Positions 38,385-50,201 of a stretch of 64,000 bases of DNA are shown here, in pieces; the first letter of the stretch is position 1, and every line of letters begins with the position of its first letter. Source of the DNA: Apostichopus japonicus (Eukaryota; Echinodermata; Holothuroidea; Aspidochirotida; Stichopodidae); the NCBI RefSeq assembly GCF_037975245.1, contig NC_092568.1, positions 12,549,501 to 12,613,500 on the forward strand, written 5' to 3'. The notes beneath the pieces were generated by a model that saw only the letters and a program-made list of their open reading frames with translations, was not told where the DNA came from and ran no database searches. Made by a program: the position numbers and the translations under genes.

Positions 38385-41300
38385 CACGATCACGGACCAG
38401 ACAGCCAACTGTGAATTAATTAAGGAACTGCATATTCTGTTACGATTTAAACATTCACAGTTGAATGTCTAATTTTGTTTCCAAAAATATTTGTTGTTCT
38501 CAAAGTCTTTTACGTTTGACATCGTCACAATTAATGCTAATTTGAACGGTGGCATAGCAAATTGTTATAGAGCAGGTGATCAGTATTCCTGAGGGCAACT
38601 AACGATGATTAATTGAGAAGTCAAATCTATAGTTCCGTCTTTGGTACTCCCAGTAGTCCCAATACTAGTTGAAAAGATACCTTGATTGCTTGAATTTGTA
38701 CATGAAAATATTTGTTTGGACCCTCAATATCAGGATTGATACAAACATTGTGATCATTATGTAATAACAATAACAGTCATTATAATAATAATTATAATAG
38801 GGACAATGACGGCAACATCTTCTATTTGGTCACTAATTATTGAAACCTTTGATTGTTATTTCTCCTGGCAATATACAGTATTCCTGCTACAATCTTTGGA
38901 GACAAAACTTAAAAACAGACTATTTTTTTCAGATGTATTATCTTTTTAATTGTTTAGTATGATAGTTTGTAGCTAATTCAATGTGTAACATGCTGGCTTA
39001 TTGTAAATCAACATTCATTTGAGGGGGGGGGGAGGGATTCAGGTGTGTCAAAGGTGATCAGTATTTTTGCTTGAAATTGCTAGGAGTTTTCAAAGTAGTT
39101 TCCTTGAGGCTCTAAGTCCTCCAAAATTAACTCAGTGTGGGTAACTATACTTTTATAGTGACAGTATAAAATGCTGGTTGAAAAATTTGAGCGTGTCGGA
39201 TGACCATTATATTAATTTCTAGCATATTTGCCAGAGGCAATAGTGTTGACCTTGAATGACATGTGGCCATGTAATGGAATCACTAACTTAAGTTTGAAAA
39301 GTAGTCTGCTTCTTCCGTGCAGAATTGCCCACTTTAAGGAATTGAGGTGGGTGCCTATAGGCCCAAAGATCATGCGGTCTCTGTGAACACTTCTAGGCAA
39401 GACAAACCAAGTTTATGTTTTAGGGATGCAGGGAGGGAGGGAGGAGGAGGGGGGGGGTTGGTGGTGGCGTGGGACAAGAATATAGTGTCTTACGGTCACA
39501 GATGGGGTTAATCTGGCATTGCAAAATTTAATTCTGTGATATATTCTCCTGCAAAGACTAGGCTAACATTGTGTACAATTTCTATAGTTTATATTTGTTT
39601 CGGAAGGTTTGTTTGGTTATTTTTGTTATTAAAACTAAGGCTATAGTTTGCATCTGACTCAACCTGTAACCATGGAACTGACCTTTTAGTTCTAAATTTC
39701 AACGGCCTGATCTCACAGAGACACCTCTGTGTTTACAACCATTAATTGAATACTACTACTCATGCATCAACAGGTCAAAATTTCAAACCGTTCCAGCATT
39801 TGCCCTCACTGTGTTTCTTTCACAACCTTTTAACTCACTTTATGCCTGTGTTTTTTCCATTAGTTTTGGGTGGACTGATGTGAGTCAGAGATTTTTATTT
39901 TCTAAATGATCACCTTCAGTGAATCTCTTTCTTGTTAGATTGTTTTGGGATGTAACCCAAAGGTTATAGCTACCATAGATCCTAATGAATTTTAATTTAT
40001 ATAGGCTATTTGATTTGCAATAATAATAATAATGAGGTTTACTTTTGACCTACATTTTTTCTTGGAAATGTGAGGACAAAATGCTGGTTGATAATAACAT
40101 GGCAGGTGTACAGTATTACATAGATTACATTTTTAATGTAGGAATGAAAAAAATACAGCGATATCATGAAAGACCAACATAAGGTTGGAATTATCTTTGA
40201 ACAGAAACAGGTGTCATAATAATAAATCTGTTATTTGTGTATAGTGAGAGACATGTTTTGCACTGATCACGAACATATAGCAAGAAATAAGGCATATATC
40301 CACATCAGTTTGTCAGTGAACTGATGTTCCTGTTGGTGTATACCTTATACAGAGGTTATCAATGGCTCTTTATCTACATTGATGTACATATCATCAACTA
40401 TTATATAACATATGAATGATGATAGTTTAATTCAACAGTCCACAAACTATTCAGCGCACCTACAAAAGTCGGACTGAAAAATATTCGGTCTGTCGCAGGA
40501 TTTTTCTGTATGTCAGAAAATTTATCTACACATTTCAAGGTTTGCAGAAGGGCATTAATTAAGTTAATTTTCTTACCTTCGATTCCACAGTCCATCGCCA
40601 CTTTCATGCACTCAGAGAATTGATACTGAGGGGTTGGGGGTTCTAGTGGGTCCCGGATCAGTCGTTGTGGAACTTCCTCAATGTTGCTTTGATAATTGTC
40701 TCTGTACTATTTCTTGAAATAATACTCAAACTTCAGCACAATAGAATTGCTGTTATAGTCTTGGCAGAACAATTGTAATGTTGACATTTTTATTTTTTTA
40801 GCAATGCTCTAGGATATTGTCTATTTGTCAACCAGCTATGAAGGATAAAACGTCACAACTCTCTGTCTAAAACTTATTTATACTGTAGATAGTAACCTTA
40901 CCATTCAAGATTTAGGTCAATTATGTGTTTATCAATAACAAAATAAAAAATAAAAATTCTGTAAACTTTATGTTTACTTTTATGAGCGAACAAAATGTCT
41001 TTTTAGCATTCAGTCTGATATGAAATCGAAACAAAGTTGTTTGACCAACCAAAATAAACACTACATGAGTCAAAATGAAGCTCTATTGTAAAAGTATAAA
41101 GCTCTGTTAAGAAATAAAGGTGTGAACAATTCGTCAGTTTGGAATTGGAATCACACAACCATACTAAAAGTTACTTGATTCAATACCCAAACACCCCACT
41201 GGTAACAGGAAAATGTAGAAGTCATATAGTAATTGAAAACTAGCAACTTTTTATAGCTCTACACATATAACTGATTGACATTTTAGTTTTTTTGGGTGGG

Positions 41301-41887
41301 CAGCATACATATACTCTCTTGGTATATGTCATGTCAGTACTGATTTCTTGCAATGTATGTATGTAGGAGTTGGAGGGAACTTCTTTTGTCTCTGTCATTA
41401 TAAATATTAATTACTGAAGTTCAAAGTATTTTAAAGCATGACATTTGGCACAAAAGTAAATTTGATATGTTAAAGATTTATACTGCTTTCAGTACATGTT
41501 GTCTTTCTATAATACATTTAATTATTGAAAAATGACGCTTTAAACATCTGAGGGTCATTAAAGTGGTCAAGTACAAATGGAGTTGAATGTTATCCAATGG
41601 TGCTCTGTTGTTAATATGAAGTTTAAAGAACATGTTTGGTTGAGTTATTATAATTCATATGCAACATAGTGTGAACATCAACATTTAGTCTTGCACTTTC
41701 CAGGTTGGCAAAAGTGCAGACCAAACATGAAAGTGTCTTTTAAGCCATGGAAAGTGATGCTACATGTTAAAGTTGTAATTATCACAGTTGTCTGCAGATA
41801 AATGTTCTGTACTATGTCTCTTCTTTACATCCTTACAACCCGTCAATCTTCATCATACCAAAACTATATTTGAATATACAGTAACTT

Positions 41888-41976
41888 TTGCTGTGGCTGA
41901 GTGGATAAAGGTGGCAGGATTAGAAGCAATGAGGCTTAGCAATCAAAAGGTTCTGTGTTCAATATCCAGCCGGGTC
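41888..41976 (+). repeat. tRNA-Ser-like SINE head
   Basis: CTGTGGCTGAGTGGATAAAGG resembles a tRNA A box (Ser/Leu class), and AAGGTTCTGTGTTCAATATCC about 50 bases later resembles a B box. The roughly 87-base span fits a class II tRNA, but the stems do not close well, so a tRNA-derived SINE head is more likely than a gene. Confidence 0.45.
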
Positions 41977-43198
41977 ATTGGAGGGTTTTCATCCAAGAGA
42001 AATCTATGGTTTTCCCATCTGAAGTAACTTACTAAATTAAAGTGGTTCCAAAGTTGAGTTAAATTGTTGAATTAGAAGCCACCAAGCATGAAAGTTGTAA
42101 TCCATAAGCACTCTCGGGCTGCTCCTTTGTTCATGGTCGCTCAAACATCGTAAAAATGGCTTCCTGTATTGTTATTATTTTATAATATTTAAGGTGAATC
42201 CAATTAATAAGTTGCAAGCTACTTTTCAGGCTGAACATTGACTACAAACATTGACTTCTTATGATCTTCCACTCTAACAATTTGGTGAACAATTTGGACT
42301 GTGTGAATGTAGAATTGTAAAACATTTATTGGATTGTTGGAGAATACATTTTTTAAATTATTGCAAGCAAATGTCCATTGACGGTATTGCAAGCATTTAT
42401 ATGAATTTATTCCACTTGTTCCGTCTTCAGATGCCAATGGAAAGTGAAACATATGGTCCTAACGTTGGTCAAAAGGGTGATGAGTTCCGATAAGTTAAAA
42501 TGTTTGCTACATCTAACGCAAGAGCATTCTCTCAAGTTTCCCCTGGTTTATACTTTGAAACAGCTATTCTGTTGTTGATAGTTAAGTTTGTTGAACCATC
42601 TTTACACTACAGCCTGTGCCTGGTTTTCTTCAAGCTAAGTTTTTTCCTCCTTTCAAACAAGCAGTTTGTTTGTACGTCTCTTCTGTCACTAGTAATTAAG
42701 AACATGGTCACATTTTGTACTCATTGGCACAAAGAAATGGCTATTTTATACTGATTTCGTGCACTTATTGCGAAAGGGAATTACCCATGGATAGTGCTGT
42801 AATTAAATAGGACACTGTGAACTATCTGCTTAATTGCACCAATGCTTCATGCATTCATTGCATATACAAGACTGAGAGTGCAACTATAGCAACTATATAC
42901 AGATGTGAGCATGCATCCATGTATGGTCTCATGGCAACACAATTAGGCTGCACTGACAAGACTAAAGGGGATTACCAATATTTCTGTGCTGTCAATGAGA
43001 GTTCACTGCTTCTGGATATTCAAAATTCTTGCAGATAACAGAAAAGTGATAATAGAAGAGAATAGTCAATCCAGTATAACTATAAAACGCTCCACAAATA
43101 TGTGGGCGAATTAATATCTATACACCAAATGCAAAACTCGTAGCAATTTTAGCAAAGAAAACCAACGTTATTGTTTCAGCACTTTTAATAACTAAAAA

Positions 43199-43452
43199 AT
43201 TAAAGGAAAGAAAATTTGTTATGCAAAATGTAAACACTTTATTATTCCGTGTGAATAAGGTTGGTTTGCCATACACTTTGTCACTGTGCTATTTCTAAAT
43301 TGGTCAGTTAATCATGTACAGTATAGGATTCTACACAGTTACGGGGTCATTTATGATGATAAAAATTAAAAGAAAGAAAATTTGCTATGCAAAATGTAAA
43401 CACTATATTATTCCCTGAGAATAAGGTTGGTTTGCCATGCACTTTGTCATTT
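43199..43452. repeat. Direct repeat pair of about 88 bp
   Basis: 43199-43288 and 43365-43452 share aaagaaaatttg, tatgcaaaatgtaaacact and gaataaggttggtttgccat, with about one difference in ten. Confidence 0.85.
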
Positions 43453-44990
43453 TTGTCTTGCCTTTTGTCTGAAGTTGTCACTTGTCAGATCAGGGCTTCT
43501 TTGTATAATTTCAGATGATTATTTGCATTTTACTACAGGGATTGTTTTTACTGTAAATGATTATAGACAATGTCTGATGAATGGGCATGATTAATCTAAA
43601 CTGCAGTCTGGTTTAAACTGGATTTACATTCCCTAGCGGGATCGCATTGCTCATTTTTGTCTAAAGGATGTATTTATCTATAGTGGATAACAAATAAGAT
43701 ACTGTATCCTAAATTATTGCCTGTGCAATAGGTAACAGCAAACTTGAATATTTTTGCCTTTTATAGATACATATATATATATATTTATATATATGTATAA
43801 TATGTAAAGAAACCGTTGCAATGAACTTTATACAGAGAGCAAGTAATCTTATACAGAGAGCAAGTACTCTCATACAGGAACAAGTACTCTTATACAGTGA
43901 GCAACTACTCAAAGCTAGGCTTATATACCTAGCTGTCAGGTCGGTTGTTGATGTCATCATTTTAATATACAGTAATAGAAGCAGTCATGCCTTTTGCGTG
44001 TGAGTTGAGCACAAAGCCTTTAATTTTTGTACAAACGATCCCCAATGAATGGTCCATCTTTCAAACTTCTCTGTACAACTTAAACTGATCTTCAGATGCA
44101 TCAGGATGCTGCGTAATTAACCCGAAGAACTTTTTCATTGCTTATATCTAAGCAAAATTCAGAATGGTACAATCAAATCCAGCTAAACATACAGAATTGT
44201 GAGTTTGAACCGCACCCTCCTTAGGTTATTATATCAGTTTGACCAATGAAGAGTCATGAAAAATTTAGCAACTGTATTTTCTATGCTAAAGCTATTCAGT
44301 ACCAGTTTCGTATTTCATATCAAACAAAGTGTAATGATAATATTATGCACCTGAAATTTCATTGTATTTATATGACTGTGGATATATTTACTTATTTTAG
44401 CCTTCAAATTTTTGTCATAACTTTTTCTGGAATCGTAAATATAAATGTCAAATAATTTGATACAGGCAACGATCAAATCTTTGTTAAAAACACCTAGATC
44501 GGTCATTGTCAGAACTAGAAAATAAGTAATTGGAATCAAAATAATTAATTGGAATCATTAAAATATTCATTTCTCACAGATATTTGTTAAATGCAGTATT
44601 AGCAGCAAAAAGTTCATGACGTTAATCTGTATTAACAACAAAATCAATAAGAAGTTCAAAATGATTTAATGTTTTGATTAACAGGTGGAAGGCTGATAAT
44701 GAATTTTGTACATAATTTATGAAGCTAATATCAATCAACAACCAAATCAAAATCCATCAGGCTTGCACATTATTGGGCTTTAATAGTTTAATGGCGTGCC
44801 TGCTATACTTTTATTAGTATTCAGCATGAACCGTTCACTGTATCCAAATTTAATTTTATAAAGTACATATACTCTACATGTACTCTTTGGAACCGCTCTT
44901 AATGATAATGTTATTGCTATTTTTGTCTCATCTGTGATAGAATTTTTTTATTAAATTATACCAACTTGCATCAGTTTTTTTTTTTTTTTT

Positions 44991-45108
44991 TAATGGTGGG
45001 ATGGGGGATGAGGGGGGTCTTTAACGGTGGTATGAGGAATAAGGGGGGGTCTTTGATGGTGGGATGAGGGATAAGTGGGTCTTTTAATGGTGCGATGGGG
45101 AGAAGGGG
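44991..45108. repeat. G-rich minisatellite, about four units
   Basis: A unit of roughly 30-35 bp (taatggtgggatgggg, gatgaggggggtcttt) repeats about four times. The minus-strand open frame rich in Pro-Pro-Ser-His is a consequence of this repeat. Confidence 0.85.
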
Positions 45109-45966
45109 GTACAGGAGGAGAGGAGGCTCCTCTGAGGATCTTCTTAGTTTTGTTGCTTTCCTTCTTTTTTTTTGTAACTTTGCATTTCTTTATATGTATG
45201 ATAGTCTGCAGTGTACAAATGACACCAAACCAAACTTCAATGCAAAGAGCTGATATATTGTTGCTTTTTGATATCAACACCTTTTTTATGTTATATGGGA
45301 GTGGTTTCAATGGGTGGGAATAAATGATACACCATCAATTAAATTAAGACAAAGATGTTGTTGGCCAACATGAGATGAGCAAACATTCTCTTTGTAATGG
45401 TGGGCATGTGCACATGAATATCATATAGGGATTTTATTTATAAATATGCATTCATATAAAACTTCTGTCAATCTTTATTGACATAAAATCAAAATTAATA
45501 TCCTGACATATCTTGTTTTCTTGTCTGCATTGTAAGCTTTTCTGGTTGTTTTTTTTTATCAATTAGTAATTCCTGGTACAGTATTTTTGCTCATAGTGTG
45601 TACATTTAAACTGTGAATATAGTTATCTCTGCTTGGGTGACTTTTACAGCTCCTGGAATGTTTTGGTTGGTTTTTGATACGTGTGTTGTCAAGGACATCA
45701 GAAATAAGACTTTGAACCTGACAATTTACACAGAAATACCACTTTTATAGGAGAGCTAAGCCTAGATAAGAAATAAATATGTAGCAAGTGGTATGACAGA
45801 TATATTATAAATTAATTTTAATTAATAATTAATAAAGAACAACACAATTGTCATATATATTCAAAGCACCAGGGGTGCACTCTGTACAGTCACAGCACTT
45901 GGGTAATACGCCCTCATTGACAGTTATACATAGCCAAATCATACACATTCACACACGAGTGGAATC

Positions 45967-46066
45967 ACTGTGGTCGAGTGGTACAGACTTCGGTCTGTGA
46001 CACAAGGTCTGGGATTCAATTCCTACCTTTGCCTGATGAGTCCCAAAAGGACGACACAGGTAGTGA
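45967..46066 (+). repeat. tRNA-like SINE
   Basis: TGTGGTCGAGTGGTACAGAC (A-box-like) and GGTCTGGGATTCAATTCC (B-box-like) are about 30 bases apart, followed by a body with gcctgatgagtcccaaaagg. The internal promoter pattern is good but no tRNA fold is evident, so I call a tRNA-derived SINE. Confidence 0.5.
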
Positions 46067-46977
46067 AGTTTTCTGGTGTGTTGTTCTTTATTATATATAT
46101 ATTGTACCCTCTAAGTGAAAAATGTCAGACGTATAGCTACAGCACACCCTGTATCAAATACGACATCCCGATTGAAGCTAGATGCAGTGTTCTGGCATGA
46201 ATGAATAATATTAATTTCATCTCTTTTGTAACATATAGTTTGAATCTCTCCCATTGGACTGTAAAAGGTTGTTATTTTACTGTAAAGCATGCAACTCTAT
46301 TTGTGTGTGTTGTGTTTTATCAGACCCATTACATTCATTCTATTACTCTTGGTACTCAGGAGTATTAAAAGAAATGTGAACATGTATGCATTTGGTGTGA
46401 CCAGCTATTAAGAGCCTGTGCTTTTGCCAAAAGATGTTTGCAGCTTTTATTTCCTCAGTTATACCTTCTTTCTACACACAAGTTGCATCTGAATCCCCTC
46501 ATCCTGACAAACCCATTTACTGAAAGAAATGTATGGACACTTGGAAGCTATTATAGGGAGCCAACTTTGAGCAGTGATGCAGTCTTCCTTCCGCACTTTT
46601 ATAACACTCTCTGTCAACTTTGCAAAGTTTTCATTGGTGACGTGAGTCGTATGTGACTTACCGGCTAGAATTTTTGTTTCATTACTTTCTTACTTCTTCT
46701 TTCCTATCCGGTACAGCATGAAGTTTTGTATATATGTTGAGGCTACTAATGCATTTAAATTCCATACAATTGTGGAATGATCTGAAATATAATTATCAAT
46801 ATTTGGCAATTTATGTTGATGAGATTGCTTGTTTGACATCTTTGCCAAGTGTTATAGGTGAGATAGTTTTCATATTTGAAGATTTGTCAGAAAACAAGTG
46901 GTTTAAAGTAAGAGCTATTCATTCCAAATGAGATGGTTTTTAACTTTCCTATTTTGGTTATTTTTGTTTCTCTACAG

Positions 46978-47046
46978 GATGTGGATTGTCTAGAATTGGC
47001 TCATTTACGAGATGCTAGAAATGGGAAGTATGCTGTTGTACCGAAG
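46978..47046 (+). CDS. PLCB: PLCB coding exon: PH domain
   Basis: 69 bases, 23 codons, phase 0 at both ends, acceptor tctctacag, donor gtaaat. The peptide DVDCLELAHLRDARNGKY matches the PLCB PH segment with the invariant R-D-x-R-x-G-x-Y/F core. It joins directly to the exon ending KDQKK 34.4 kb upstream, which is the join expected from other family members. Confidence 0.93.
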
Positions 47047-50000
47047 GTAAATATGTTAACATAGTATCTTTACAAGAATGACACATTTCCTTTACTTAGA
47101 TGTCGGAAAATTTGATAACTTTGGATGGGGGGGGAGGGATGGAGGGGGAGGGATGGAGGGGGCGAGGAGCGAAAGGGGGAAGATGTCAAATATATTTTTA
47201 CCTCTCCTCTCTTTCGGAATCCAATTCATAAATCCATTTCGTCCCCTTCCATTTCCATTTATCTGTTTCTCTGTTTGGTCAACCCAGATGTGATCTAGGC
47301 TAGGTGGATTCTGTTATGGTGTGTTCACACAATATGAGAAATTACTGAATTGATTTACGAGTTATTTGCAGTTTACGTTATAAATGGAAGATAAAATATT
47401 ATATTAGGGGTGTCTGTAGTTGCAGGTGCTCAAAGTGTTAATATTCCATAATTTAAAGAATGTACTGTATGAGTAATGACAAGCCTAACGCCAGACAGGT
47501 CATTTGTACTTTCATGCAATTGCGTTGCATTGTTCAATTCCACTCACTACTTGCTCTTGAAAAGTTATGGTAACCTTGTTTATATAGTTTGCATTCATGA
47601 ATTTAATCAATGTGTAGCTGGTCGCTTTGGGATTGCACCTTAACGGTTCGATCCAAATTGATAACGGTTTTATCCGGAGTCTACTACAACCTCCTCTTCA
47701 TATCTGTGAGCCAGACTTCAGTTGTTTCAATTAGAGAGAAATGTTGCAACAGAGCAGTTCAACAACAAAAAATTAATATATTAACTTTATAGTTTGCCTC
47801 ATCTGCTTTCATCAGACCCCCCTGCCCTCCCTTTACCAGCCCCACGCTTCACCATAGTAGACATGTTGTACCACAGTGTGATCTTTCTTTGAAAGGAATT
47901 GGTTATTTTTTTGCTTTTTAAGGAATATTGTGAATTCCAACGAGAAATCATTATATATAGCTGTTTGCCCCAGTTGTTCTACCTTGAATATTCAACAGCA
48001 CGCACTACCTCTTCACTTTCAGTATGCATGCTCATTGACCTAACTTTGCTTCAAAGACAGTAAGCACTCCATCACAAGGGGGATGCAGCATACAACTGTA
48101 ACCTCTGCATTGATTGTTGTAACTTAAGAAACAGCTTGAACATTCCAACATTGGCCAGCTCAGGAGCTGGTTTCCCCGGACATTTAGACCTTAGGGCAAT
48201 GTATTGCTCATTGACAGTTCGTTGAGAGAGACGAGAGCTCTGATTGGACGACTATTCGATCTGTTGCGTTTGCTCGAAACGAGAACTGGCAGTTCAGGTC
48301 TTCTTCTCCTCAGTCTAAATGTTGGAGTATAATTTGACAGAATTTTTTCTCCCTCCGTCTCATGTGGCCTGTAAGCATATTAGACAAATGCCACATATCA
48401 ACCTCTCCATAACAACAGATAATGGTGAATGACATGCGAGGCCTTGGAGAAAGAGGGTTGCTGATTTGAGCCACGTGAGACGTGAGCTGTTGGTCAAATT
48501 AACGACTCATTCCGAAAATGACTACAGTTTAGTTGTTGACATTTGGAATTTCATTTGGGTGGCAACTTGACACTTTATGAGACATTTTGAGACTTTCATG
48601 GCTTGGAACGTAAAATTTGCCCTTTTCTGACAAAATGTTAACCCCTGGCATTACATGCATAAACAGAAAGAGAACCTTGTGAAGCATAGGACAGAGTTTT
48701 ACAGACATTAAAATCAGCTTTGTTGCATCATAGACTTATAGTATTGTGGATTTCAGGAACATTTGTCAAGCAGAGAAAGAAGGCACAAGCATCTTGTAAT
48801 GATTTCTAGCTGAAATTGACAAATTGAGTATTGATGTTATAAATATTATGTGATACAACTTTCATCAAGTCAAGAAAATAACGTCTTCTCTGAACAATCC
48901 CATTGTGAAATTTAGACACTAATGATGTTTATGAATAATCATTGTTCAAAGTGTACCTAGTCGTTACCTTATAACAATTCGATTCACAGAATTAAAAATA
49001 CATTACAGTATATCGTAAAACTTGATCATAGAACAAGCACCATATCGAATAGCTTCTAGGGGCTTAGTCCCTAGACCCCACACAGGTTGTTGACTGGTCA
49101 ATAAATTGAATCTCTCCCTCTCCCCACTCCTCCCACTACCCCCTCCCCCCCCCCTTAAAGATGAAATCCTGGCTAGGTGCTTGTCATAGAAGAGTGGTTG
49201 TCAGATTGCCAAAGTACTGTCTTATTGTAACTTCACAGATTATCTTTTGATAAGAGGACTTAAGACATAGATGTTAACTATGGTCCATGACAATACAGCA
49301 AAACATTTCTCCAGAGAACTCATTCTCTGATAATTGAAATCTGTGATTTGGGAAATTTTTAGTTGTCTCCTTAGTCACAACCTAAGGAAAAGTTGGGAGG
49401 CTGATGTTTTATTGAAGTGTCATGTAGCCTTTATTCTCAATTGGAATGAGCTTTTTGCCATCCATGCACCTTCCCTATAAAGTTAAAACTAATTTAGTCA
49501 TTGTTTATACAGTGTTCTTACAGAGAATTTTTAACAAGTGGCAGAATTCTCACTCTATGAGATGTGGTCATTTACATAGCTTCTCTAGCTTATATACCTT
49601 GCTGAAATATTTTGATATAAAAGAACCAGAATTGTCTAGAACTCTAGTAAAAGGAAATTTGCATATTAAATTTACTTAATAATATGTTTTTGACTAGTAC
49701 TAGTCATATTTTCATTTACTTATATTTACACATGCATTTGAGAAAGCCTAGCTTCTCTTGGATCTTGAAGTTTATTCTTTCAGTTAATCAACATTGTAAA
49801 GGGATGGGTGGGGGAATGGGGGGGTTGGTATTATTGTGGCCTCCATGTGATTTGTATCAAATCTCGGCAATACTCTGGAGGTCTGGATAGCTAAATTTTT
49901 AGAACAGAGGGTTGTTGGCATTCTTGAGGGCACTTATGTGGAACACCGTTCTCTCAAAGTTCCTCAGCTATTTCAAGTCTGTGTTTGTTTATTTGTTTAT

Positions 50001-50060
50001 TTACACATTGCTGTACATGGGAATTGCTTGCTAACAATGGTTACCGTTTCATTCTAATAG
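47047..50060. other. PLCB intron
   Basis: 3,014 bases. A run of G-tracts lies at about 47106-47182, close behind the donor, and pyrimidine-rich sequence lies around 49110-49156. No exon, repeat family or RNA gene recognised. Confidence 0.8.
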
Positions 50061-50201
50061 GATGCAAAGACTCGGGATATTTGCTTTATGGGTGCTCAGG
50101 ACGAGACTCTGGAGATGAACGCAGTGACTGTGGTGAAAGGAGCGGATATGGTCAACATTACGTTTGTTACATTCTTCTCCAACAACAGCAAAATGGCAGA
50201 G
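50061..50201 (+). CDS. PLCB: PLCB coding exon: PH domain core
   Basis: 141 bases, 47 codons, phase 0 at both ends, acceptor attctaatag, donor gtaaga. It begins DAKTRDICFMG, equivalent to the family's K-D-P-K-x-R-x-x-L-x-x-G, and contains NAVTVVKGADMVNITFV, matching the conserved T-V-x-x-G-x-D-x-V-N strand of the PH domain. The longer frame running through the flanking intron here is only read-through. Confidence 0.94.

Larger units (their letters stand above)
34001..46977. other. PLCB large intron, last part
   Basis: Intronic. Holds a TTAA-type MITE (34188-34553), an ATGCAT-rich tandem array (35398-35526), an 80-bp direct repeat bracketing a fold-back element (36191-36603), a 172-bp tandem duplication (38041-38384), a roughly 88-bp direct repeat pair (43199-43452), a G-rich minisatellite (44991-45108) and two tRNA-derived SINE-like segments (41888-41976, 45967-46066). 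No exon recognised. Confidence 0.72.

Noticed and set aside
41888-41976. Functional tRNA-Ser gene
   Set aside because: A- and B-box-like sequences are present, but the acceptor and anticodon stems do not pair convincingly, so a SINE head is more likely.
44990-45323. Pro-Ser-His-rich minus-strand frame and overlapping plus-strand frame
   Set aside because: Generated by the G-rich minisatellite at 44991-45108.
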